Source: WHTI01 sp046715095
GTDB lineage: Bacteria; Actinomycetota; CADDZG01; WHSQ01
Reading direction: 5' to 3'
DNA length: 9,996 nt
NCBI GenBank assembly: GCA_046715095.1
Contig: JBKJZQ010000159.1
Span: forward strand, 1-9,996
Of this stretch, positions 1 through 6,513 are shown one piece after another. The stretch's first letter is position 1. Every line of letters starts with the position of its first letter. The notes beneath the pieces are model-generated. The model ran no database searches. It was not told the DNA's origin and saw nothing but the letters and a program-made list of their open reading frames with translations. The position numbers and the translations under genes are program-made.

Positions 1-9
1 ACTAGTTCG

Positions 10-2007
10 TTAGCCGACCTCTTTGAGTTCCCGTTTGATCTCGGCGATCTCGTCTCGGAGGCGGACGGCGTACTCGAACTGGAGTCCCTTGGCGGCCTCG
101 TGCATCTCCTCCTGCAGTTGCAGCATCAGACGCTTGAGCTCGTCGGGCGTGCCCTTGATGTCCTTCATCCGGCTCTTCGACTTGATCGGGACCGGGGCGG
201 ACTGCCGGTGGCCGGCGCCGTAGATCAAGATGTCGGTGACGGCCTTGCGGATCGACTGCGGGTCGATCCCATGCTCCTCGTTGTAGGCGAGTTGTATCTG
301 GCGGCGCCGCTGGGTCTCGCTGATGGCGAAGCGCATCGAATCGGTGACGTCGTCGGCGTACATGATCACCTGTCCCTCGACGTGGCGGGCGGCGCGTCCG
401 ATCGTTTGGATCAAAGACGTGTTCGAGCGCAAGAACCCCTCCTTGTCCGCGTCGAGGATCGCTACGAGCGAGACCTCTGGGAGGTCGAGACCCTCGCGGA
501 GGAGGTTGATCCCCACGAGGACGTCGAATTCGCCGAGGCGCAGGTCGCGCAGGATCTCGATCCGCCGAACCGTATCGATGTCCGAATGGAGGTAACGCAC
601 CTTGATCCCGGATTCGAGAAGGTAATCGGTGAGGTCCTCGGCCATCTTCTTGGTCAAGGTGGTGACGAGCACGCGGGCGCCCTTCTCGGTGCGGCCCTTG
701 ATCTCGTCCATGAGGTCGTCGATCTGCCCCTTGGTCGGCTTCACGATGACCTCGGGGTCCATCAGTCCGGTGGGGCGCACGAGCTGCTCGACCGGCCGGC
801 CTCCGTGCGTGCGCTCGTAGGGCCCGGGCGTCGCCGACATGAACACGACCTGGTCGACGACCCCGAGCCACTCATCGAAACGCAGGGGTCGGTTGTCGAG
901 CGCCGAGGGAAGCCTGAACCCGTGCTCGACCAGCGTTCTCTTGCGGGACATGTCGCCTGCGTACATCCCGTTGAGCTGCGGTACCGCGACATGGCTCTCG
1001 TCGAGGACCATGAGGAAGTCCTTGGGAAAATAGTCGAGCAATGTGAACGGCCGGGTGTTCGGCTCGCGTCCTTCGATGTGGCGGGCGTAGTTCTCGATCC
1101 CGTTGCAGAACCCGACCTCGCGCATCATCTCGAGGTCGTACTCGGTCCTCATCCTGAGACGTTGCGCCTCGAGCAGCTTCCCCTCCTTCTCGAACTTGCG
1201 AAGCTGCATCCCGAGCTCGTCCTCGATCGAGAGGATCCCTTTGGCCATCCGTTCCTGGGAGGCGACGTAGTGAGACGCGGGGTAGATGCGGACGTAGTCG
1301 AGCTCGGAGACGATCTCGCCCGTGAGGGTGTCGAGCACGACGATCCGGTCGACCTGGTCGCCGAACAGTTCGATGCGGACCGCCTTCTCCTCGTAGGCCG
1401 GAAACACTTCGATCGTGTCACCGCGGACCCTGAACTTTCCCCGGATGAAGTTGACGTCGTTGCGTTCGTACTGGATCTCGACGAGCTTCTGGATGATGAA
1501 GTCGCGGTCGGCCACTCCCCCGCGGGCGACTCCGACGATCTGCTTCTCGTATTCCTCCGGCGAGCCCAGGCCGTAGATCGCCGACACCGACGCCACGATC
1601 ACGACGTCGTCCCGCATCGATAGGGCCGAGGTAGCAGAGTGCCTGAGTCGCTCGATCTCGTCGTTGACCGACGAGTCCTTCTCGATATAGGTGTCGGACG
1701 ACGGGACGTAGGCCTCGGGCTGGTAGTAGTCGTAATAGGACACGAAGTACTCGACCGCGTTCTCGGGGAAGAACTGCCTGAACTCGTTCGCCAGCTGGGC
1801 CGCGAGCGATTTGTTCGGCGCCATCACGATCGTCGGCCTCTGGATCTGCTCGATCGCCCAGGCCATCGTGGCGGTCTTTCCGGTTCCGGTCGCGCCCAGG
1901 AGGGTCGAGAACTTCTCGCCCGAACGGATGCGGTCGACCAAGCCGGTTATGGCGCTGGGCTGATCGCCGGCGGGCTCGAAATCGGAGACGACCTTGAAGG
2001 GGGGCAC
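10..2007 (-). CDS. uvrB: UvrABC excinuclease subunit B
   Basis: UvrB is the damage-verifying helicase-like subunit of bacterial nucleotide excision repair. It is loaded by UvrA, opens DNA around the lesion and recruits UvrC for incision; it acts in the cytoplasm. The 665-residue product has the usual family length and is complete. Visible motifs are Walker A GATGTGKT (38-45), the damage-probing beta-hairpin region YYDYYQPEAYVP (91-102), a DESH Walker B box (336-339), SAT (391-393), the motif VI helicase box QTIGRAAR (534-541), and a C-terminal UVR domain (about 624-659) of the type that contacts UvrC. The start is a GTG at 2007, which puts the family N-terminus (FxVxSDFxPxGDQP, residues 4-17) right at the beginning. 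I see no Shine-Dalgarno sequence, and a TAGTAT box ends 6 nt before the GTG, so the mRNA may be leaderless. The gene follows the amidase gene by 58 nt. Identification is certain. Confidence 0.98.
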   Translation of the reverse strand: MPPFKVVSDFEPAGDQPSAITGLVDRIRSGEKFSTLLGATGTGKTATMAWAIEQIQRPTIVMAPNKSLAAQLANEFRQFFPENAVEYFVSYYDYYQPEAYVPSSDTYIEKDSSVNDEIERLRHSATSALSMRDDVVIVASVSAIYGLGSPEEYEKQIVGVARGGVADRDFIIQKLVEIQYERNDVNFIRGKFRVRGDTIEVFPAYEEKAVRIELFGDQVDRIVVLDTLTGEIVSELDYVRIYPASHYVASQERMAKGILSIEDELGMQLRKFEKEGKLLEAQRLRMRTEYDLEMMREVGFCNGIENYARHIEGREPNTRPFTLLDYFPKDFLMVLDESHVAVPQLNGMYAGDMSRKRTLVEHGFRLPSALDNRPLRFDEWLGVVDQVVFMSATPGPYERTHGGRPVEQLVRPTGLMDPEVIVKPTKGQIDDLMDEIKGRTEKGARVLVTTLTKKMAEDLTDYLLESGIKVRYLHSDIDTVRRIEILRDLRLGEFDVLVGINLLREGLDLPEVSLVAILDADKEGFLRSNTSLIQTIGRAARHVEGQVIMYADDVTDSMRFAISETQRRRQIQLAYNEEHGIDPQSIRKAVTDILIYGAGHRQSAPVPIKSKSRMKDIKGTPDELKRLMLQLQEEMHEAAKGLQFEYAVRLRDEIAEIKRELKEVG

Positions 2008-2013
2008 GGAAAG

Positions 2014-2019
2014 ATACTA
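2014..2019 (-). promoter_or_regulatory. Candidate -10 box (TAGTAT) of a leaderless uvrB promoter
   Basis: On the minus strand TAGTAT is followed by exactly six bases and then the uvrB GTG. Transcription would therefore start at or next to the start codon. No -35 hexamer and no Shine-Dalgarno sequence is visible. TANNNT boxes at this distance are the known signature of leaderless genes in actinobacteria. The motif itself carries little information, so this is an inference supported mainly by the exact spacing. Confidence 0.5.
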
Positions 2020-2042
2020 GCGACGGGTGGGGACAACTAATC

Positions 2043-2071
2043 TCCTGCCGCAGCAGATCGCGGGGTCAGGA
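2043..2071 (-). terminator. Weak imperfect hairpin at the amidase stop codon
   Basis: On the minus strand an outer 5-bp stem (TCCTG with CAGGA) and an inner 4-bp stem (CCGC with GCGG) form an imperfect hairpin. It begins at the end of the amidase reading frame (stop at 2068-2066) and lies before the uvrB promoter. No T-run follows, so it is not a classical intrinsic terminator. It may slow or partly end transcription from the upstream operon, or it may be chance. Confidence 0.2.
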
Positions 2072-3473
2072 GATCGGCGGACGCCGATCGGCCCACGGCT
2101 TGGCCGCCTCGAGCTGTGCCGACAACCTGAAGAGCAGGGCGTCTCCCGCCGGAGGTCCGATCAGCTGGACACCCACCGGAAGACCTTCGTCGGTCCAGTG
2201 AAGGGGCAGCGACGCGGCGGGTTGACCGGTGATGTTCGGCCCGGGGGTGAACGGGATCATCGCCCCGGCGAACGCCAGTTGCATGAACGGATCCTCTTGC
2301 TCGCGGATCCAACCGATCTTCGGCGGGAACCATGGCCAGGGTCGGCGTCAAGATCACGTCGTAGTCATCCCACAGCGCAACGACCCTGCGCGCGAGGGCT
2401 TTGAGCCCCTCCAATGAGCGGATGTAGTCGAGGCTGCTGGTCGCCATCGCGCCCTCGGCCAGCATCCGGTTCAGCGGTTCGATCTTGTCCAGGTCCACAT
2501 CCGGGTGATAGGCGCTGGTGGTCTGCACGACGTTGATGAACATCGGAGTCAGCTCGGGGTCATCCCAATCCGGCTCTACCTCCTCGACGACATGACCGAG
2601 CTCCGCCAAAAGCGCGGCGGCTCCCTGGGTGGCGGCGCTGCAAGCGGGCTCGACCGGAGAACCGCCTGGAGCCTTCGTCGTGAACCCGATGCGGAGGCTT
2701 CCGACCTCGGCCCCCACCTCTTCGGCGAAGGGGCGCTCCGGTGGCGGCGCCCAGTACGGGTCGCCGGTCCGGTACCCGGCCAGCACATCGAGGATCGCAG
2801 CCGAGTCGCGCACGGTGCGCGTCAGCGCTCCCTGGGTGGAGAACCCCGCCCAGGATTCTCCACCCGGGGCTTGGGAAACGCGGCCCCGCGACGGCTTGAG
2901 GCCGAAGAGGCCGCAGCACGATGCGGGGATCCGGATAGACCCGCCTCCATCCGATCCGTGAGCAACCGAAGACATCCCCGACGCGACCGCGGCACCGGCT
3001 CCCCCGCTCGAGCCTCCCGGGGTCCGCGTGACATCCCACGGGTTCCTGCACACGCCGTTGAGGTCGGACTCAGTCATAGGGATCGTTCCGAACTCAGGCG
3101 CGTTGGACTTGCCCACGATCACGAATCCGGCGGCCCGCAGGCTCGCGACGGTAGCTGCATCCGCGACCGGTACGTGGTCTTCGTACGACCGCGAGGAGTA
3201 CGTCGTGCGGACACCCTCGACGTCGTCCAGTTCCTTGATCGGGATGGGAACGCCGTGGAACGGCGGGAGGTCGCCGCCGGACGCGACCTCTTGCTCCTTG
3301 CGGGATGCGTCGGCGAGGGCTTCGTCCGAAGCGACCGTCACGAACGCGTTCAGCTCCGGATCGAGCTTCTCGATGCGAGCCAGGTAGGTCTCGACCAGTT
3401 CGACCGGGGATAGTTCCTTGGCGCGGATGAGCTCCGCCTGCTCGGTCGCGGAGAGGAACTCAAGAGTAGTCAT
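2066..3473 (-). CDS. Amidase-signature family hydrolase, interrupted by a one-base frameshift
   Basis: Amidase-signature enzymes hydrolyse amide bonds with a Lys-Ser-Ser triad. The triad is visible: Lys80 in GVPIPIKE, cis-Ser155 in PGGSSGG and nucleophile Ser179 in GGGSIRIP. The spacings (75 and 24 residues) match those of fatty acid amide hydrolase. From the ATG at 3473 the frame is intact to Pro383 (codon at 2327-2325). Beyond it the frame-0 product loses similarity and runs to a stop at 2037 (478 aa). One frame over, the expected amidase C-terminus is present (GWIREQEDPF, FTPGPNITGQPA, LPVGVQLIG) and stops at 2066. Removing one C from the CCC codon restores a 468-residue protein of normal family length. 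The ATG overlaps the TGA of the HAD gene (ATGA), so translation is probably coupled; no strong Shine-Dalgarno is seen. Substrate unknown: the family includes 6-aminohexanoate-cyclic-dimer hydrolases, aryl amidases and FAAH-like enzymes. No GatB or GatC partner is nearby, and GatA is less likely. The break could be a sequencing error, a recent mutation or, less likely, +1 recoding. Confidence 0.88.
2324..2328 (-). other. Frameshift position in the amidase gene
   Basis: The coding strand reads GTT CCC GCC GAA. Reading it as GTT CCG CCG AAG, with one C fewer, joins the N-terminal 383 residues to the conserved C-terminal part. The plus strand shows the change as a run of three G at 2325-2327 where two would keep the frame. 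Everything on either side agrees with an intact amidase, so the defect is a single base. Confidence 0.85.
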
Positions 3474-4171
3474 AGTCGTGCCAGCAGTGTAGGCAGTTCT
3501 GCCAGCGACGCGATGCTCGGGTACGGACCTCCCGCGTAGCGATCGCTCCGGTCGAGGAGAACCGCCCGAAGCCCTATCGCGAGAGCCGGTTCGACGTCCA
3601 GCCGGGGCGAGTCGCCGACGTGCAGGGCACGCGACGGATCGATCCCGGCTCTCTCCACCGCGATCCGGTAGAGGGCGGGATCCGGTTTCTCGATCCCTTC
3701 TCGGCCCGATATCACGACGGGATCGAAGACATCGCCGAGCTCGAGGTCGACCAGCATGTCCTCGAGCCACGTCTCGAAGTTGGAGATCAAGCCGAGCCGG
3801 TAACCGCCGGCGGTCAGGGCATCGACGGCCGGTTTCACGTCATCGAAGAGTTGGTACGAAGCCGCGCTGGAGAACAGAGCGAAGAGCTCGGCCACGAGGT
3901 TCTCGTCATCGATCCCCAACTCGGCCAGGAACCGGCGATAGAGGAAGGACCAGAAAGACAGGCTCGCTTCGGCGGAGAGCGATGGGTTCTCCACGCCGGT
4001 GGCCTCGGCGATGTCGATGAGGTGCGGCGCCAGGCGCTCTCTGACCCGAACGACGTCCGGTGGATCGACTTCGTACCCGGATGAAGCACAGACCGTTGCG
4101 AACAGCTCTTCGAAGGAGGGATGGGGCCGAAGCAGCGTGTCCCCCGCGTCGAAGAAGACGAGGTCGATCAC
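3470..4171 (-). CDS. HAD-superfamily hydrolase (subfamily I-like)
   Basis: A 233-residue haloacid dehalogenase-type hydrolase, a cytoplasmic fold that usually removes phosphate from small molecules. The GTG at 4171 is chosen as start because a Shine-Dalgarno AGAGGAG lies six bases upstream and because it puts the first beta strand and motif I (VFFDAGDTLL, nucleophile Asp8) at the N-terminus. Motif II is Ser130 (LISNF), motif III Lys162 (IEKPDP), and motif IV GDS with Asp187 followed by Asp192 (HVGDSPRLD). A helical cap domain fits between about residues 15 and 110. Motif I has Gly10 where phosphatases carry the second Asp of DxD, so the chemistry may differ from a standard phosphatase. The gene overlaps coaE by four bases (GTGA) and the amidase start by four (ATGA), so it sits in a tightly coupled operon. 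The substrate cannot be told from the sequence; REG-2/HDHD3-like relatives are possible. Confidence 0.9.
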   Translation of the reverse strand: MIDLVFFDAGDTLLRPHPSFEELFATVCASSGYEVDPPDVVRVRERLAPHLIDIAEATGVENPSLSAEASLSFWSFLYRRFLAELGIDDENLVAELFALFSSAASYQLFDDVKPAVDALTAGGYRLGLISNFETWLEDMLVDLELGDVFDPVVISGREGIEKPDPALYRIAVERAGIDPSRALHVGDSPRLDVEPALAIGLRAVLLDRSDRYAGGPYPSIASLAELPTLLARL

Positions 4172-4773
4172 GCGCTGCTCCTCTGTATCAGCTCGTCCCA
4201 TACCCGGCGAGCTTCGTCCTTCAACCGCTTCGGATCTCCGTCGTTCACGACGACGATGTCGGCTCGTTCCAGCAGCACATCCCGAGGGATCTGCGACCCC
4301 ATACGCGCGTCGACATCGCGAGGGAGCATCCCCCGGTCCTTGATCAGCCGTTCCTTCCGAACGGCGTCGGAGGCATCGACGACCACGATCACCTCGACCA
4401 TGTCTTCGAAGCCCGTGCCGACGATGAGGGCAGACTCGATGACGACGATCTCGCCGGTAGCTCCGAGCATCTCGAACGTTACGGCGATCCGCTCGAGGAT
4501 CCGCGGGTGGGTGATGGCGTTCAACACAGCCAGCTTCGAAGGATCGTTGAAGACGATCTCGGCGAGGCGCTTCCGCGCGATCTCCATCGTGCCCGGCATC
4601 AGGATCTCGTGACCGAATTGATCCACGACGGCGCGCCAAGCCGGTTCGCCAGGCTCCAGGACCGCGTGACCGATGGCGTCGGCATCGATGATCTCGGCGC
4701 CGAGATCTGCGAGTAGCGCTGCGAACATCGACTTACCGGAGCCGATACCTCCGGTGAGACCGACCGACAGCAT
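4168..4773 (-). CDS. coaE: Dephospho-CoA kinase
   Basis: CoaE phosphorylates the 3'-hydroxyl of the ribose in dephospho-CoA with ATP, the last step of coenzyme A synthesis, in the cytoplasm. The 201-residue length is typical. The P-loop GGIGSGKS is at 8-15, the Asp-rich acceptor-site motif IDADAIGHAVLEPG at 29-42, the conserved THPRI at 88-92, the lid-region RMGSQ at 157-161 and the late ADIVVVNDGD segment at 171-180. The ATG at 4773 lies nine bases after the rpsA stop codon with only a weak GCGGG upstream. The TGA overlaps the GTG of the HAD gene. The rpsA-coaE order is conserved in actinobacteria and supports the call. Confidence 0.96.
   Translation of the reverse strand: MLSVGLTGGIGSGKSMFAALLADLGAEIIDADAIGHAVLEPGEPAWRAVVDQFGHEILMPGTMEIARKRLAEIVFNDPSKLAVLNAITHPRILERIAVTFEMLGATGEIVVIESALIVGTGFEDMVEVIVVVDASDAVRKERLIKDRGMLPRDVDARMGSQIPRDVLLERADIVVVNDGDPKRLKDEARRVWDELIQRSSA
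4178..4184 (-). promoter_or_regulatory. Ribosome binding site of the HAD hydrolase gene
   Basis: AGAGGAG on the minus strand lies six bases before the GTG at 4171, inside the end of coaE. It decides the start of the HAD gene, whose frame stays open upstream across coaE. Confidence 0.75.
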
Positions 4774-4782
4774 CAGTGCCCG

Positions 4783-6408
4783 CTAGTTCTGGCCGCGCTC
4801 GCGCTTCAGATCCTTGACGATGGACTCCAGCGAGTCACCGCCGGCGTCGGCCGCTTCCTCGGCCGCCTCGGCCTCGACGATCTCTTCAACGGCCGTCCCG
4901 GGTTCGCTGCCTTCGTCCGGCTCTTCGCGTTCGAGAGCAGTCTCAAGGTCATCGCCCTCGTCCGATGCCGTGAGGTGCTCACCGGCCTCGGGAGACCCCT
5001 CGGGATCCATGTGACCGACGAGCGCGGTCTCTTCCTTCTCCTCGGCGGGAGCGGGACCCAGATCGACGACCTCGGCCGGGGTTTCGTCGACCAAGACCTC
5101 CGACTCGACGGACAGCTCCGGCGTCTCCTCTGCTTCGATCTCGAGTTCTTCGACCTCTTCGGAGACCTCGTCCTGGATCTCGATCCCGGTCGTCTCGCCG
5201 GAATCACGCATCGCCTGCTTACGCGACAAGCTGATCCGCCTGCGGTCGAGGTCGATGTCGATGATCTTCACCGGAACCCGGTCGTGAACGGAAACCTCGT
5301 CCTCGGCTTTTTCGACGTGGTGCTCGGCCAGCTCGGAGATGTGGACCAAACCCTCGATGGCGTCGTCGACCTCGACGAAGGCACCGAACGGCACGAGCTT
5401 GGTGACCCTGCCCTCGATGACGTCGCCGACCTCGTGGCTGCGGGCGAACTGCCGCCACGGGTCTTCCTGGGTCGCCTTGAGCGAGAGAGATACCCGCTCG
5501 CGCTCGAGATCGACGTCGAGGACCTCGACCTGGACCTCCTGGCCGACCTCGACGACCTCCGATGGGTGATCGACGTGTTTCCAGGAGAGCTCGGACACGT
5601 GAACCAATCCGTCGACGCCACCGAGGTCCACGAAGGCACCGAAGTTGACGATCGAAGAGACGGTCCCGGTCCGGACCTCGGCCTTCTCGAGCGACGTGAG
5701 GAACTCCTGGCGCTGCTCGGCCTGGGACTCCTCGAGGAACTTCCTGCGGGACAACACGACGTTGTTCCGGTTCTTGTCCAGCTCGATGATGCGGCACTCG
5801 AGCTCCTGGCCCACGTAGGGCTGGAGGTCACGCACGCGGCGCATCTCGACCAGTGAGGCCGGAAGGAAACCACGAAGTCCGATGTCGAGGATCAGTCCGC
5901 CCTTGACCACTTCGATCACGGGGCCGGTCACGGTCTCGTCCTTGGTCTTGATCTCTTCGATACGGCCCCACGCGCGCTCGTACTGGGCGCGCTTCTTGGA
6001 CAAGATCAGACGCCCATCGGCGTCCTCTTTCTGGAGAACCAGGGTCTCGATCTCATCCCCGATGGACACGACGTCAGATGGGTCGACGTCGTTGCGGATG
6101 GAGAGTTCCCGGAGCGGGATAACGCCCTCAGACTTGTATCCGATATCGAGCAGGACCTCGTCCTTCTCGATCTTGACGACGGTACCGGTCATCAGGTCAC
6201 CGTCGTCGAACGGCTTGATGGTGGCGTCGATCGCCGCCATCAGCTCTTCCATGGTCTCGCCCACGTCGTTCTCGACGATGATGCCCCCGGCGAAGGTCTC
6301 GCCCGAGGTCGAAGGTGCTGTGCGGGTTATCGTGCCGCCGTGCCCGTCCGGCAGGGTCTGCTCTTGGTTGGCCGACGCTTCCGCAGCGCCGTCTTGCTGG
6401 TCACTCAT
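4783..6408 (-). CDS. rpsA: 30S ribosomal protein S1
   Basis: S1 binds mRNA on the small ribosomal subunit and helps recruit and unfold messages. From the ATG at 6408 the protein has 541 residues. Four S1 (OB-fold) domains lie at roughly 70-139, 157-222, 243-311 and 328-397. Domains 3 and 4 are the most canonical (NFGAFVDLGGVDGLVHVSEL and PFGAFVEVDDAIEGLVHISEL). Four domains is the usual actinobacterial form, against six in E. coli. Residues 1-65 are a low-complexity N-terminal extension. Residues 400-530 are a very acidic tail rich in Glu, Asp and Ala, and the last dozen residues (KDLKRERGQN) turn basic. The open frame extends to 6504, but that part does not resemble S1. The only credible start is the ATG behind the AAGGAGG at 6427-6421, at a rather long 12-nt spacing. 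A leader hairpin covers this binding site, suggesting translational control. coaE follows after nine bases. Confidence 0.97.
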   Translation of the reverse strand: MSDQQDGAAEASANQEQTLPDGHGGTITRTAPSTSGETFAGGIIVENDVGETMEELMAAIDATIKPFDDGDLMTGTVVKIEKDEVLLDIGYKSEGVIPLRELSIRNDVDPSDVVSIGDEIETLVLQKEDADGRLILSKKRAQYERAWGRIEEIKTKDETVTGPVIEVVKGGLILDIGLRGFLPASLVEMRRVRDLQPYVGQELECRIIELDKNRNNVVLSRRKFLEESQAEQRQEFLTSLEKAEVRTGTVSSIVNFGAFVDLGGVDGLVHVSELSWKHVDHPSEVVEVGQEVQVEVLDVDLERERVSLSLKATQEDPWRQFARSHEVGDVIEGRVTKLVPFGAFVEVDDAIEGLVHISELAEHHVEKAEDEVSVHDRVPVKIIDIDLDRRRISLSRKQAMRDSGETTGIEIQDEVSEEVEELEIEAEETPELSVESEVLVDETPAEVVDLGPAPAEEKEETALVGHMDPEGSPEAGEHLTASDEGDDLETALEREEPDEGSEPGTAVEEIVEAEAAEEAADAGGDSLESIVKDLKRERGQN

Positions 6409-6420
6409 ATGGAAAGGGTT

Positions 6421-6427
6421 CCTCCTT
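6421..6427 (-). promoter_or_regulatory. Shine-Dalgarno of rpsA
   Basis: AAGGAGG, a full match to the anti-Shine-Dalgarno core, lies 12 bases before the rpsA ATG. That is longer than the usual 5-9. All seven bases fall in the 3' arm of the leader hairpin, so they would be paired when the hairpin is folded. Confidence 0.75.
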
Positions 6428-6453
6428 GCAGGGATTGCCCCCCGCAAGGGAGG
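6421..6453 (-). promoter_or_regulatory. rpsA leader hairpin that sequesters the ribosome binding site
   Basis: On the minus strand the 5' arm (6453-6440) pairs with the 3' arm (6433-6421) in 13 base pairs, including one G-U pair, with one bulged C at 6450 and a six-base loop (6439-6434). The outer part pairs CCTCCCTTGC with GCAAGGAGG and so hides AAGGAGG. The predicted transcription start, six to seven bases after the TATACT box, falls at about 6454-6455, so the mRNA would begin with this hairpin. No T-run follows, which argues against a terminator. E. coli S1 is known to repress its own translation through its leader; a similar role here is my inference. Confidence 0.6.
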
Positions 6454-6460
6454 CCGAAGA

Positions 6461-6491
6461 AGTATAGGGCCCAGCCCGCCGCCCCGCTCAA
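6461..6491 (-). promoter_or_regulatory. Candidate promoter of the rpsA-coaE-HAD-amidase operon
   Basis: On the minus strand TTGAGC (6491-6486) and TATACT (6466-6461) are separated by 19 bases. TATACT differs from the sigma-70-type consensus by one base and TTGAGC by two; the spacing is slightly long. It lies in the 105-nt gap between the polA stop and the rpsA start and places the transcript start at the foot of the leader hairpin. Confidence 0.5.
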
Positions 6492-6513
6492 CCACGCCGT
6501 GCATGAGCAGAAC

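Noticed and set aside
100..1623. A 507-codon open frame on the plus strand, antisense to uvrB
   Set aside because: The translation is a low-complexity Asp/Leu/Val/Arg string that mirrors the uvrB codons; uvrB is certain in this interval. It is a high-GC shadow frame.
2037..2324. Frame-0 continuation of the amidase as a genuine alternative C-terminus
   Set aside because: It is Arg-rich and unlike any amidase, while the conserved C-terminus lies in the adjacent frame.
2505..3413. A 302-codon plus-strand open frame antisense to the amidase gene
   Set aside because: Arg/Gly/Asp-rich shadow; the amidase motifs on the other strand explain the sequence.
3474..3770. N-terminal extension of the amidase frame by 99 codons
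   Set aside because: The extension is Arg-rich and lies over the HAD gene in another frame. The amidase family N-terminus starts at the ATG at 3473.
4172..4639. Upstream extension of the HAD frame across coaE
   Set aside because: It has no HAD similarity, and the GTG at 4171 has a good Shine-Dalgarno and puts motif I at the N-terminus.
6421..6453. The rpsA leader hairpin as a terminator of polA
   Set aside because: No T-run follows on the minus strand, and the fold includes the rpsA Shine-Dalgarno, so a translational role is the better reading.
6409..6504. Upstream extension of the rpsA frame by 32 codons
   Set aside because: It would translate the leader hairpin and the promoter, and it does not resemble S1. 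The ATG at 6408 follows an AAGGAGG.
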